Assembly: GCF_003951285.1 (NCBI RefSeq) | Contig: NZ_RXFQ01000024.1 | Coordinates: forward strand, 33,514 to 97,513 | Source: Variovorax beijingensis | GTDB lineage: Bacteria; Pseudomonadota; Gammaproteobacteria; Burkholderiales; Burkholderiaceae_C | DNA length: 64,000 bases | Direction of reading: 5' to 3' | In this document: piece by piece, positions 25,529 to 34,454 of the stretch | How the letters are laid out: every line of letters begins with the position of its first letter | Position numbering within the stretch: position 1 is the stretch's first letter | Program-made: the position numbers and the translations under genes | The notes under the pieces: model-generated | Told to the model about the DNA's origin: nothing | What the model saw: the letters and a program-made list of their open reading frames with translations, nothing else | The model's database searches: none

Positions 25529-26728
25529 TCAGGCAACTGCCAGCGGCAGCGACAGCAACTGGTTGATCATGGTGTTGCGGCCACGCCTGGGCTCGCCGTC
25601 GGGCCGCACGCGAATGCCGCGCCGGTGCATCTCCTCGAACAGGATGCGCAGTTCGAGCTTCGCGAGGGGCGCGCCCAGGCAAGCGTGGCAACCGCCGCCA
25701 AAGGCCATGTGGTTGTTCTTCGGACGTGCCGGGTTGAAGCGGTGCGGCTCCTCGAAGATTTCGGAGTCTCGGTTGGCCGAGACAAAGTACAGCTGCATCA
25801 CATCGCCTTCGCGGATCTTCGTGCCGGCAAACTCCAGGTCCCGCGTGGCCACCCGCACCATGTTCATGGCCGGCGTGATGTAGCGGAGGAACTCATCGAT
25901 CAGTGCATCGGTCGTGCCGGCCGCCACCGCTTCATTGGCCATTTGCGCAATCGCCTCGTCTTCCGCGATCATCCGCATCGCCTGGGCCATCACGGTGTGC
26001 GTGGTTTCAAAACCGGCCAGCAGCAGCACGCTCGTGAACGAGCGGTACTCGCCCTCGCTCAACTCTCCGCGCTCGTGTGCCTGCGCAAGCGCCGTGGCCA
26101 TGTCATCCGCCGGTTCGCGCAGCTTGGCGGCCCGCAATTCCCACATGTAGTCGCGGATCGGGTTGTTGACCGTCCAGAAAGTCTTGCCGCCGTCGGGCAC
26201 CTGCATTGCGGCAAAGATGTCGAACGTCCACTTCACCACGCGCAATTCCTCGTTGCGGGGAACGCCGATCACCCGGGCCATGACGCGCGAGGGGATCATC
26301 GCCGCCACTTCGGGTACGAAGTCGCCGCCGCCCTTGGCTATGTAGGCGTCCAGCGCTTCGGTCACGATCGGTCGAACCCATCCGTCGAAGTTCGCAACCA
26401 CCCGAGGCCCGAAAGTCTTCGCCACGCCTCGGCGCAACTCGCCGTGCTTGGGCGGATCGTTCCACAAAATGTTCTCTGGATTCTTCCCCGGCAGCGGAAA
26501 GTAGGGTCCATGATTGGACGTGAAGGTCGCCGGATCGCTCTCGATCGCGGCGATGTCCTTGGCCCTTGTGACGGCCCAGAAGCCGCCGCTGAGCGTGCCG
26601 CGCTCGACCGGCTGCCAATAGAGGCCGGGCATGGCCCGAAGGGCATCGAAAGCTTCGTGCGGCACGCCGCCCACGAAGGTATCCTGGCTGGCCAGGTTGG
26701 GGATCTGTGTTGCGGCCACTGCGCTCAT
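25529..26728 (-). CDS. cytochrome P450 (bacterial class I; CYP125-like features)
   Basis: 399-residue soluble P450 monooxygenase. The I-helix motif AGFETT (238-243) has Glu in the acid position, as in CYP125-type enzymes. EFLR (279-282) is the ExxR pair and FGGGCHACLG holds the haem-ligand Cys350. The early NDPPKHGELRR block (91-100) is the usual C-helix region. The cognate ferredoxin and reductase genes lie two and three genes upstream in the same operon, making a self-contained electron chain. Neighbouring ALDH and SDR genes suggest that it hydroxylates a terminal methyl or ring carbon. Substrate not identifiable from sequence. Confidence 0.93.
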   Translation of the reverse strand: MSAVAATQIPNLASQDTFVGGVPHEAFDALRAMPGLYWQPVERGTLSGGFWAVTRAKDIAAIESDPATFTSNHGPYFPLPGKNPENILWNDPPKHGELRRGVAKTFGPRVVANFDGWVRPIVTEALDAYIAKGGGDFVPEVAAMIPSRVMARVIGVPRNEELRVVKWTFDIFAAMQVPDGGKTFWTVNNPIRDYMWELRAAKLREPADDMATALAQAHERGELSEGEYRSFTSVLLLAGFETTHTVMAQAMRMIAEDEAIAQMANEAVAAGTTDALIDEFLRYITPAMNMVRVATRDLEFAGTKIREGDVMQLYFVSANRDSEIFEEPHRFNPARPKNNHMAFGGGCHACLGAPLAKLELRILFEEMHRRGIRVRPDGEPRRGRNTMINQLLSLPLAVA

Positions 26729-26759
26729 GCTTGTCTCTCCTTTTGCGATGGAAGGCGCC

Positions 26760-28277
26760 TCAACGGCGGCCGAAAGTCTGGCGATTGCCCAGGTCGACCC
26801 AGATCGACTTGGTCTCGGTGTACTCGTCGAGGGCATGGGAGCCGAGTTCACGGCCCAGTCCGCTCTGCTTGAAGCCGCCGAACGGCATCGTGTGGTGGAC
26901 CATGCGGTAGGTGTTGACCCACACTGTTCCGGCGCGCAGACGGCGCACCATCCGCTGGGCCCGCGCCGAATCGCGCGTCCAGACCGCCGCCGCGAGCCCG
27001 AAGTCCACATCATTGGCAAGGGCCAGCGCGTCCTCCTCGCCCTTGAAGCGGATCACCGCCACAACAGGACCGAATACCTCTTCCTGCGCGAGGCGGGAGC
27101 TGTTGGCGACATCGGCGAACACGGTGGGCCGAACGAAGAATCCGCGCCGCGTGGCTTGCGCTTCATCGCGTACGCCGCCAGCCAGCAGCCGGGCTCCCTC
27201 GGATTTGCCGATGTCGATGTACTCCAGCACCTTGCGCAATTGCGCACTGCAGGCCAGGGGACCGACTTCGGTCGCGGGGTCGAGGGGGTCGCCGAGCCGC
27301 AGGGACTCGGCGGCGGCGGCCAGACGACGGGTGAACTCGTCGTAGATGCCGTCCTCCACCAGGAGCCGCGAGCCGCCCATGCAGGTCTGTCCGGTGGCCG
27401 CGAAGATGCCCGCCATCGCCCCGTGCACGGCGTTGTCCACGTCGGCATCGGCAAAGACGATGTTGGGCGACTTCCCGCCAAGTTCGAGCGTTACCCGTCC
27501 GATGCGATCCGCCGCGGCCTTCAGCATCGCGCGACCGCCCTGCGTCGAACCTGTGAAAGCAATCTTGTCCGCCCCGGGATGGGCTACGAGTGCGGCGCCG
27601 GCCGTCTGCCCATAGCCGGTGACCACGTTCACCACGCCCGCTGGGAAACCGGCCTGCACACAGAGCTCCGCCAGGCGCAAGGTAGAGGTGGGCGTCACCT
27701 CGGAGGGCTTGATCACCAGCGTGCAACCGGCACCCAATGCCGGGAACAGCTTCCAGGCGAGCAGCCCCAGCGGCGTGTTCCAAGGGGTCACAGCCGCGAC
27801 GACGCCCAACGGTTCCCGAACCGTGCTGGTGCTCATGTTGGGAAAACCGGTGTCGACGGTCTCGCCGTGCATGTTTTCCACCAGCCCGGCAACATAGCGG
27901 GCATGGGCTCCCAGCACGAAGGTGCCGCGGCTCATCTCTCCAAGCAGCTTGCCGTTCTCCTGGATCTGGATCCTCGCGAGCTCGTCGGCGTTCTGTTCGA
28001 TAAGGTCTCCCAGCCGGCGCAGCAACGCGGCCCGTTGCCCTGGAGGCGTCTGCGGCCAGCCGTCTGTATCGAACGCCCGGCGGGCGGCGCATACGGCGCG
28101 GTCCACGTCTCCCGCTTGTGCGGAGGGGACGCGGCCCCATTCGCGGTCTTCGTAGGGATCGACACAACGGAAGGTCTCACCACTTTGCGCAGCGACCCAC
28201 TCGCCGTCGATCAGCATCCGGTAGTCGCGATCCGTGCTGGGGTCGAATCGTGTGGGGGCTTGGGAGGGTTCGCTCAT
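26760..28277 (-). CDS. NAD(P)+-dependent aldehyde dehydrogenase
   Basis: 505-residue ALDH superfamily enzyme. Catalytic Glu in VTLELGGKSPN and nucleophile Cys in AATGQTCMGGSRL are present, PWNTPL is the cofactor-side motif, and the ending PFGGFKQSGLGRELG.HALDEYTETKS is typical. The start ATG overlaps the reductase stop (ATGA). Placed between ferredoxin reductase and P450, it probably oxidises the aldehyde arising from the P450-made alcohol to the acid activated by the acyl-CoA synthetase. Confidence 0.93.
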   Translation of the reverse strand: MSEPSQAPTRFDPSTDRDYRMLIDGEWVAAQSGETFRCVDPYEDREWGRVPSAQAGDVDRAVCAARRAFDTDGWPQTPPGQRAALLRRLGDLIEQNADELARIQIQENGKLLGEMSRGTFVLGAHARYVAGLVENMHGETVDTGFPNMSTSTVREPLGVVAAVTPWNTPLGLLAWKLFPALGAGCTLVIKPSEVTPTSTLRLAELCVQAGFPAGVVNVVTGYGQTAGAALVAHPGADKIAFTGSTQGGRAMLKAAADRIGRVTLELGGKSPNIVFADADVDNAVHGAMAGIFAATGQTCMGGSRLLVEDGIYDEFTRRLAAAAESLRLGDPLDPATEVGPLACSAQLRKVLEYIDIGKSEGARLLAGGVRDEAQATRRGFFVRPTVFADVANSSRLAQEEVFGPVVAVIRFKGEEDALALANDVDFGLAAAVWTRDSARAQRMVRRLRAGTVWVNTYRMVHHTMPFGGFKQSGLGRELGSHALDEYTETKSIWVDLGNRQTFGRR

Positions 28278-29581
28278 ACGGATACCTGAATGGAGTTGGA
28301 ATTGGATGGAACTTGCGATGCCGCGCAGATAACGCTGGCCGCCAGATGGTTCAGTGGCACGGAGGTGTCGGCCAGCTTCGACGCAATGGAACTCACGCCA
28401 CCGCCGACGAGCCTGCGCGCGGCAGCAAAGTCCCGCGGGCTCGACACGACGTCGGCAGCAATCAGGGCGCCCGCGCTGAGGTACCACACACTGAAGCTGC
28501 TGTTGGTCTGTGGGTCGCCGCGCACCACACGTTCGCAATCCGGCGTGTAGATGCCCACGCTCTGCAGCCGCGCATCGAACTGATTCGACCAGAACCACGG
28601 CGCCACACGAACAGGTAGCGGCTTTCCGGTGAGCGCGGCTGCGGCGATACGCGCCTGCTGCAAGGCGTTGTCTACCGACTCGATTCGGCGCAGCGTCCGG
28701 TCCGCGCCACATGGCTGCCGTGCGCAGTCCCCGATGGCCAGGATGCGGTGGTCGCTGGAGCGGCATGTCAAGTCCACGAGGACGCCCTCTGTTACGGCGA
28801 GTCCAGCCCTCTCGGCCAGCTCTGTTCGCGGCTGCTGGCCGATCCCCACCAGAAGGACGTCGCACGCGACGCGCTCTCCGTCCGCAAGCGTGACGGCCGT
28901 CACGTGCCCGCCTGCTCCGAACTCGAACGAGGCAATCTGGGACGCCAGTCGGATGTCGACGCCACGAGATTCATGCAGACGCCGGTAGAAGTCCGACACC
29001 GGCTCGGAGGTAACGCGGGCCAGCAAGCGTGGCTGCGCTTCGAGCACAGTGACCTGCAGTCCGAGCTGGCGCGCAGCGGCCGCCGCCTCCAGGCCGATGT
29101 AGCCACCGCCCACAATCACCAGCTTGGAACTGGTCCGCAGGCTTTTCTTGAGCGCAGTGGCGTCAGCCAGTGTCTTGAGGTAGTGGACGTTCGATGCACG
29201 CTCGATGTCGCAGCCGGCAAGACGCCGTGGCTGCCCACCGGTTGCGAGGATCACTGCGTCGTAAGGGAGTTCGCGCCCGTCATGCAGGCGGACTCTCCTG
29301 TTATCGCGGTCAATGGAGTCAACCGTGCCCGACAGGATTTCGATGCGCTGCTCGACATACACGCTGGCCGGCCGGATCGCCAGGTCGGCTTCGGTCGCTG
29401 CGCCTAGAAGGTAGGCCTTGGAGAGTGGCGGCCGTGCATAGGGCACGCCCTTCTCTTCATGAACGAGCGTGAGCGTGCCGGTATAGCCGCAGGCACGCAG
29501 TTCCGTGGCAACCTCGGCGCCGGCCTGGCCGGCTCCGACGATCACGACGGCCCCGTACTCCGGGGCTTGCGCGGCGTTCAT
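28274..29581 (-). CDS. FAD-dependent ferredoxin reductase (P450 electron transfer)
   Basis: 435-residue flavoprotein of the putidaredoxin/rhodocoxin reductase family, moving electrons from NAD(P)H to the adjacent ferredoxin. FAD motif VVIVGAGQAGAEVATELR (residues about 10-27), RPPLSKAYL, NAD motif VIVGGGYIGLEAAAAARQLG, and AIGDCARQP for the second FAD contact. It overlaps the ferredoxin gene and the ALDH gene by 4 nt on each side. Confidence 0.92.
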   Translation of the reverse strand: MNAAQAPEYGAVVIVGAGQAGAEVATELRACGYTGTLTLVHEEKGVPYARPPLSKAYLLGAATEADLAIRPASVYVEQRIEILSGTVDSIDRDNRRVRLHDGRELPYDAVILATGGQPRRLAGCDIERASNVHYLKTLADATALKKSLRTSSKLVIVGGGYIGLEAAAAARQLGLQVTVLEAQPRLLARVTSEPVSDFYRRLHESRGVDIRLASQIASFEFGAGGHVTAVTLADGERVACDVLLVGIGQQPRTELAERAGLAVTEGVLVDLTCRSSDHRILAIGDCARQPCGADRTLRRIESVDNALQQARIAAAALTGKPLPVRVAPWFWSNQFDARLQSVGIYTPDCERVVRGDPQTNSSFSVWYLSAGALIAADVVSSPRDFAAARRLVGGGVSSIASKLADTSVPLNHLAASVICAASQVPSNSNSIQVSV

Positions 29582-29901
29582 TTCTGCGAGCGAGGCACGT
29601 GGACGACGAGGCCCTCGAGGGCCGGCGTAAGACGCACCTGGCACGCGAGGCGACTGCACGCCGTGGGCATCTCCGCCGTGCACTCGAGCATCTCTTCCTC
29701 GTCGGGGGAGCGGACGGGCACCGCCTCGAGCCATTGCTCGTCCACCATCACATGGCAGGTGGCGCACGAGAGTTCGCCACCGCAGTCTGCAACGATGCCT
29801 GGCAAACCGTGACGGCGTGCCACCTGCATCACCGATTCGCCGTCGAGCCCTTGTACGGTCCTGCGCTCGCCCGAGGCCTGCACGAAGGTCACCGCGGGCA
29901 T
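29578..29901 (-). CDS. adrenodoxin/putidaredoxin-type [2Fe-2S] ferredoxin
   Basis: 107-residue vertebrate-type ferredoxin. Cluster ligands Cys40, Cys46, Cys49 and Cys87 follow the Cx5CxxCx37C pattern. LSCATCHVMVDEQW and ACSRLACQVRL are characteristic. It starts MPAVTFV, as this family does, behind an AGGACGG ribosome site. It is the first clear gene of the P450 operon and is the direct electron donor to the P450. Confidence 0.93.
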   Translation of the reverse strand: MPAVTFVQASGERRTVQGLDGESVMQVARRHGLPGIVADCGGELSCATCHVMVDEQWLEAVPVRSPDEEEMLECTAEMPTACSRLACQVRLTPALEGLVVHVPRSQK

Positions 29902-29942
29902 ACGGACCGTCCTGCGCGTTTGGCGGGTTGCTGGAAGTTCAT
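29889..29942 (-). CDS. possible 17-residue leader peptide upstream of ferredoxin
   Basis: Short open frame MNFQQPAKRAGRSVCPR behind a good ribosome site (GGCAGGAGAC, about 6 nt away). It ends inside the first codons of the ferredoxin gene in another frame. It could couple or tune translation of the operon. It may equally be chance, since there is no homology evidence and no attenuator hairpin was seen. Confidence 0.2.
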   Translation of the reverse strand: MNFQQPAKRAGRSVCPR

Positions 29943-30005
29943 GGATATGTCTCCTGCCGATTCACACATTGAATGGCAGGGATGCTGACGCCCTCGGCCG
30001 ATAGC

Positions 30006-30035
30006 GTCCAATAGAAAGATGCGAGGTCTCGGATA
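30006..30035 (-). promoter_or_regulatory. shared upstream element (copy A), P450 operon
   Basis: Plus-strand text begins GTCCAATAGAAAG and continues with GAGG and ATA blocks. The same 13-mer and spacing recur at 37935 (22 of 30 positions identical), with a weaker copy at 45770 (19 of 30). All three lie in the gap upstream of minus-strand CoA-catabolic operons in the same orientation. This copy ends 105 nt before the ferredoxin start. A binding site for a common activator is the simplest reading. Confidence 0.5.
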
Positions 30036-30062
30036 CGGGTTCGGTATGGCCCGTCCGCAGGC

Positions 30063-31259
30063 TCAGCGCGCAGCAGAATCCGACAACCAGGGCAGTCGAT
30101 CCACCGCTGTGTAGACCCGCCCATCTGCAATCCGGCGGGCCGTTCGAACGAACGCCGCACGGCGCACCAGCGGATCGGCTCCCGCTTGGTTTTCTATCGC
30201 GGCGGCGACGTCCAGCACTCCGCACGGATGCCCAATTCGTATCGTGCCGCTCGCGTGCGCATCCGCGCTGACAAGGTCGTGAGCCACGCTTCCCTCCAAC
30301 ATGGAAGCAACGCCCAGGCAGGCGCTTCCCGTCCCAGGATAGGCCTTGTGCACATTGCCGCCCCTCGCGTAGAGACGCGCGCCGATGTCGCACTCGTGCG
30401 CCTCATGCTGCTCGCCTGTTGCATGATCGCACCAAGGACGCGGGGCGCTGACGAGCGCCAGCCACGGCGTCGAAGGTGGCTGTCGGGTGGCCGACTCCAT
30501 ATCCTTCGCGACGCCGGCGAGCAGTGCAGCTTCCAGCCGCACCCGCTCGCACAGCTGCATCAGCTCGCGGTTCGCCTGCATCGCGAGCGGGTCTTCGGTC
30601 CCCACCAAGCCCAGGTCCTCGGCGCGTACATAGCAGACCAGGTTCGCGAGGTCGACAATGGAGATCTCGATCTCTCTGCCATCGACGACCAGTCGATCGC
30701 GGACACGACCCGTCGGAAGCAACCGCCCCGTCGCGCCTCCCACCAGCTCCCTGAAATCCAGCCGCACGGGCGCACCGGTGCCGGGTACGCCATCGATGCG
30801 CTGCGAGCCCAGCACACGAGCCTTGCCGTCCTCGCCGACCTCCACGTCGGCGTGGATGATCTGGCCCATGTTGGTGGCGTGAATTCGCACCGAGGTGATG
30901 GGTCCGCGGGACGCCACAAGGCCTTCGTCGATGGCGAACGGACCGATGGCCGCGGAGATGTTGCCGCAGTTGATGTCCTGGGTGACGGTCGCCCGCTCGG
31001 GGATGACTTGCAGGAATGTGTAATCAACGTCCGCGCCGGGACGTGTGGGAGGGCCCACGATCGCGAACTTGCTCGTCAGCGGGTCCGCGCCCCCGAGACC
31101 GTCGATCTGACGGCGATCTGGAGATCCCATCACCGCGAGCACCCAGGCGTCCAGGTCCAAATCGCTTCGCATCGGCGGCAGGTCGGAGCGCTTCACGATG
31201 GCGGCCTTGCTGGTGCCGCCCCTGTAGTAGGCGTATGCGGTTGCGAACTGTTCCATCAT
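30063..31259 (-). CDS. PrpF-family isomerase (4-oxalomesaconate tautomerase / methylaconitate isomerase-like)
   Basis: 398-residue PrpF/DUF453 protein of the diaminopimelate-epimerase-like fold, which moves double bonds in small unsaturated polycarboxylates. YYRGGTSKAAIV is the family start. Lys64 (DPLTSKFAIV) and Cys98 (DINCGN) match the acid/base residues described for PrpF. It differs clearly from the second PrpF at 49277, which belongs to the methylcitrate operon. Its partner is a Bug receptor 7 nt upstream, suggesting uptake and isomerisation of a tricarboxylate-like compound. Start ATG 31259 or 31256. Confidence 0.9.
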   Translation of the reverse strand: MMEQFATAYAYYRGGTSKAAIVKRSDLPPMRSDLDLDAWVLAVMGSPDRRQIDGLGGADPLTSKFAIVGPPTRPGADVDYTFLQVIPERATVTQDINCGNISAAIGPFAIDEGLVASRGPITSVRIHATNMGQIIHADVEVGEDGKARVLGSQRIDGVPGTGAPVRLDFRELVGGATGRLLPTGRVRDRLVVDGREIEISIVDLANLVCYVRAEDLGLVGTEDPLAMQANRELMQLCERVRLEAALLAGVAKDMESATRQPPSTPWLALVSAPRPWCDHATGEQHEAHECDIGARLYARGGNVHKAYPGTGSACLGVASMLEGSVAHDLVSADAHASGTIRIGHPCGVLDVAAAIENQAGADPLVRRAAFVRTARRIADGRVYTAVDRLPWLSDSAAR

Positions 31260-31266
31260 GCCCTCC

Positions 31267-32238
31267 TCATTCCATGCGCAGCTTGTTCTTGGCGATCAGC
31301 CCCTGCCAGCGTCGCCCCTCGCGAGCGAGCCGCTCGGCGTAATCCTGCGGCGTGTGCTGCGACGCGACTTCCACACCGGAGGTTGCCATGCGCGTGCGCA
31401 AGGCCTCGTCCGCCCATACCTTGGAAAGCGCGGCGTGGAGTTTCTGGATGACGTCCGGCGCCACGCCACTGGGCACTGCCAGCCCGACGTGCATCTCCGC
31501 GTCGAAGGCGGGAAATCCTGCTTCAGCAAACGTGGGTACGTCAGGCAACGCCGCAATGCGCTTCTCGTTGGCAACCGCGAGCACCCGCAGGTCACCGGAT
31601 CGGATGTGCGGCAGGTAGGTATTGAGCGCGGCAAACGCCACCTCCGTGTCGCGCCGTACGAGCGAGGTTGCCATCGGCGACCCGCCAGGATATGGCACGT
31701 GCACCATCTGAACATCGTTCTGGGCCATGAACATCTCGGCAGCCAGGTGATAGGCGGTGCCCGCGCCCGCCGACGCGTAGTTCACGGCGCCAGGGCGCGC
31801 TTTCAGATAGGCCACGAGTTCACGCACGGTGCGCACCGGCAACTTGGCATTCACGATCAGGCCCAGTGGGAACCGGGCGAGTACGCCGACGGGTGCGAGA
31901 TCCTTGCGTGGGTCGTAGCTGAGGTCCTTGCGCAACAGGGCCGCCGTGGCCATGTTGAACTCGGTGCTCATGAGCACCGTGTACCCATCGGGCGGTGCGT
32001 GCGCAACCAGATTGGCGGCGAGCGTCGAGGCCCCCCCTGGACGATTCTCCAGCACGAGAGGCTGGCCCAGGCTTCGGGCCATGATTTCGCCCGCGCTGCG
32101 GCCAATGAAGTCCGCGATGCCTCCCGCGGACGTAGGTACCACCAGCTTGATGGGGCGGCCGGGGTAGGACTGTGCCTGCGCCATACGCGCCAGCACGGAG
32201 GCCCCAAGCGCAACGAGTGTTGTACGTCGGTTCATCAT
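31267..32238 (-). CDS. Bug/TctC-family periplasmic receptor
   Basis: About 323 residues. It begins MMNRRTTLVALGASVLARMAQAQ, a signal peptide with an Arg pair, then SYPGRPIKLVVPTSAGGIADFIGR, LENRPGGASTLAANLVAHAPPDGYT and the C-terminal R...GVEVASQHTPQDYAERLARE. Complete and typical in length. Start at 32238 behind GGAG; ATG 32253 would add five residues. It forms a two-gene unit with the PrpF-like gene, divergent from a LysR gene. Confidence 0.9.
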   Translation of the reverse strand: MMNRRTTLVALGASVLARMAQAQSYPGRPIKLVVPTSAGGIADFIGRSAGEIMARSLGQPLVLENRPGGASTLAANLVAHAPPDGYTVLMSTEFNMATAALLRKDLSYDPRKDLAPVGVLARFPLGLIVNAKLPVRTVRELVAYLKARPGAVNYASAGAGTAYHLAAEMFMAQNDVQMVHVPYPGGSPMATSLVRRDTEVAFAALNTYLPHIRSGDLRVLAVANEKRIAALPDVPTFAEAGFPAFDAEMHVGLAVPSGVAPDVIQKLHAALSKVWADEALRTRMATSGVEVASQHTPQDYAERLAREGRRWQGLIAKNKLRME

Positions 32239-32278
32239 GATCTTTGTCTCCATTTCAAATATTCAACGTTATTGGGGA

Positions 32279-32287
32279 TTGCCGCAA
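32279..32287. promoter_or_regulatory. possible LysR box between divergent receptor and LysR genes
   Basis: TTGCCGCAA, a perfect 4-bp-arm dyad around one base, lies midway in the 129-nt gap between the Bug receptor (start 32238) and the LysR gene (start 32368), the expected place for a LysR-type T-N11-A operator. Short and unproven. Confidence 0.25.
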
Positions 32288-32367
32288 GTTGGACAGGTTC
32301 TCCCAGGTACTCCGCTGCTTAGAATCCAGTACGAACGCGACGAAGTTTCGCGGCGAGGAGACACGAG

Positions 32368-33306
32368 GTGGACATCAAGCAGCTGCGCGCATTCCTGGCC
32401 ATCGCCGATACGGGAAGCATCACCCGCGCCTCCGAAACATTGCACCTGGTGCAGCCCGCGCTCTCGCGCCAGCTGCGCATGCTCGAGGACGAACTGGGCA
32501 CCACGCTGTTCGAGCGCACCCCGCGCGGCATGGACCTCACGGACGCCGGCGCGCGCCTGATCGACCGGGCGCGGCGGGCACTTCGGGAAATCGACGGCGC
32601 ACGCACGGACATCCTTGCCGCCAGTCCGGGTGCGGTGCGCGGCACGGTGGAATTGGGGCTCCTGACGAGCCAGAGCGAAATGATTGCCGCCCCGCTGGTG
32701 GCCGCGTTGCGGACCAGCCATCCGGACCTGCTGCTGCGCATATTCACGAGCTATTCGGACCGGCTGCGCGAGTGGCTGGAATCGGGCGACGTCGGCCTCG
32801 CGATGTTGACCGACTACAAGCAGTCGAGCCAGCTGGACATGCAGCCTCTCTTTGCGGAACAGCTGTGCCTGGTTGGCGGCCCGGCCTTGGAAGACCATGG
32901 ACGCGAGCCCATTGGTCTGCAGCGCCTGGTGAGCCTGCCCTTGATCCTGCCGACCTTCTACCGGGGGCTGCGCCTGATCCTCGACCACGCGAGCGAGGCC
33001 CAGGGCGTCAAGCTCAACGTCATCGCCGAAACGAACGACACGCGGGTGCAGAAGGAGATGTTGCACTTGAACCTCGGCTACGCGGTTCTGCCCATCAACA
33101 TCGTCGCCGCGGAAGCGGCCAGCGGGCAACTGAAGTTCACGCCGCTGGCCAACGAGGAGCTGCAGCGCCGCACCGGAATTGCCGTGTCGATGATGCGCCG
33201 CAACTCCCTGGCGGTTCGCGCCGTTGCCAATGAACTGAACGCACTCACCCGCACCCTGATCCAGGAAGGCCGCTGGGTGGGTGCCACCTGGATCGGCGAA
33301 GACTGA
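32368..33306 (+). CDS. LysR-family transcriptional regulator
   Basis: 312-residue LysR regulator starting with GTG (32368) after a GAGGAG ribosome site at 32355-32360. HTH region MDIKQLRAFLAIADTGSI and TRASETLHLVQPALSRQ, then an effector domain including RGTVELGLL and LPLILPTFYRGLRLILD. The HTH phrase resembles the NAC/CBL-type subgroup. Divergent from the receptor-PrpF pair, its likely target. It ends 11 nt from the stop of the convergent CoA-transferase. Confidence 0.92.
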   Translation: MDIKQLRAFLAIADTGSITRASETLHLVQPALSRQLRMLEDELGTTLFERTPRGMDLTDAGARLIDRARRALREIDGARTDILAASPGAVRGTVELGLLTSQSEMIAAPLVAALRTSHPDLLLRIFTSYSDRLREWLESGDVGLAMLTDYKQSSQLDMQPLFAEQLCLVGGPALEDHGREPIGLQRLVSLPLILPTFYRGLRLILDHASEAQGVKLNVIAETNDTRVQKEMLHLNLGYAVLPINIVAAEAASGQLKFTPLANEELQRRTGIAVSMMRRNSLAVRAVANELNALTRTLIQEGRWVGATWIGED

Positions 33307-33317
33307 CGCGAACGGAA

Positions 33318-34454
33318 TCAGGCGTCGGCGCATTCGATCACGCCGTCCTTGCGCAGGGCCGAGATCTCCTGCGGCGTGTAGCCGCCGAGATCTTGCAAGA
33401 CCTGCGCGGTATCCTGCCCGATCGAGGGTGCGGGCCGAGTCAATTGCATCGGCTCGTCCTCGAATTGAAACGGGAAGCCCTTGGCGAGAGAGCCATCAGG
33501 CAGGGTCCCGACGGCTTCCCACCAGGAGACACCCCGCCCCTGGGCGGCTTCCTTCCCGTCCCGCACGGGCGCAGAGGCCATGCCCAGCGCGGCCAGTGCT
33601 TCGACGGCCTCTTCAGCCGTGCGAGTGGCCATCCACCGCTCCAGGCGGTCCTGGATCCGTCCGATGGCTGAATCGGCCACCAGTCCGGCCAGCATCGGCA
33701 GCTGCCGCTGCTCCACGCTGACGGCAATCCACACGTTGTCCCGAGACGCATAGCAATCCTGGAGCGCATAGAGCGGATCCGCATTGCCCCGGGGCCGGCC
33801 CGAAGCGCCCTGCACGAAGCGCTCACCAAGCAGGAAGCTCGTCAGCTCGCGCTGAGACAGGTCCAGGTGCACTCCCTGGCGGCCCTGGGCTGCATGCCAG
33901 GCTGTGATCACCATGCCCGCCGCGAAGATCGCGACGACCTGGTCGGGATAGTTCAGGTCACGGCCGCTCACCGTCGGCGTTCCGCCCACGTACCCTGTCT
34001 CCGCCGCAAGACCCGACATCGCTTCGAGCGTCGTGCCGAACGATACGCGGTCGGCGTCCGGGCCGAACTCGCCATGGCTGGACAATGAGGCCAGGATGAT
34101 GGAAGGCCGCACTGCGCGCAGTTGCGGGTAGTCGATGCCTAGCTTGGCCAGCACGCCGCGCCGGAAGTTCTCCACCACCACGTCGGAACGGGCGACCAGG
34201 CGCATGAACACCGCCCTGCCTTCAGGCCGTTTAATGTCGATACCGATTCCCTGCTTGTTGCGGTTGGTGAACCGGAAGAATGGCGAATCGTCAGCGCCAC
34301 CGGGTCCGCTCCAGCGACGGAACGGATCGTGGTAGCCCGGCGATTCCACCTTGATCACATCGGCCCCGAGGTCGGCGAGCATGGCCGAGGTCGCCGCGCC
34401 AGCGGTGATGATGCCCAGGTCCAGGACCCTGCAGCCTGCGAGAGGACCGGTCAT
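33318..34454 (-). CDS. class III CoA-transferase (CaiB/BaiF), catalytic subunit
   Basis: 378-residue family III CoA-transferase, moving CoA between carboxylates through an aspartyl-CoA anhydride. The N-terminal LAGCRVLDLG.. and MLADLGADVIKVESPGYHDP are hallmarks. The catalytic Asp is Asp171 in LNYPDQVVAIFA. It overlaps the second transferase gene by 4 nt. That neighbour lacks the Asp, so the two probably form a heteromer with this protein supplying catalysis. Last gene of the 37869-33318 operon. Confidence 0.9.
   Translation of the reverse strand: MTGPLAGCRVLDLGIITAGAATSAMLADLGADVIKVESPGYHDPFRRWSGPGGADDSPFFRFTNRNKQGIGIDIKRPEGRAVFMRLVARSDVVVENFRRGVLAKLGIDYPQLRAVRPSIILASLSSHGEFGPDADRVSFGTTLEAMSGLAAETGYVGGTPTVSGRDLNYPDQVVAIFAAGMVITAWHAAQGRQGVHLDLSQRELTSFLLGERFVQGASGRPRGNADPLYALQDCYASRDNVWIAVSVEQRQLPMLAGLVADSAIGRIQDRLERWMATRTAEEAVEALAALGMASAPVRDGKEAAQGRGVSWWEAVGTLPDGSLAKGFPFQFEDEPMQLTRPAPSIGQDTAQVLQDLGGYTPQEISALRKDGVIECADA

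Noticed and set aside
25304..26872. Plus-strand open frame of 522 codons
   Set aside because: Antisense to the cytochrome P450 and SDR genes; low-complexity His/Arg/Gly translation.
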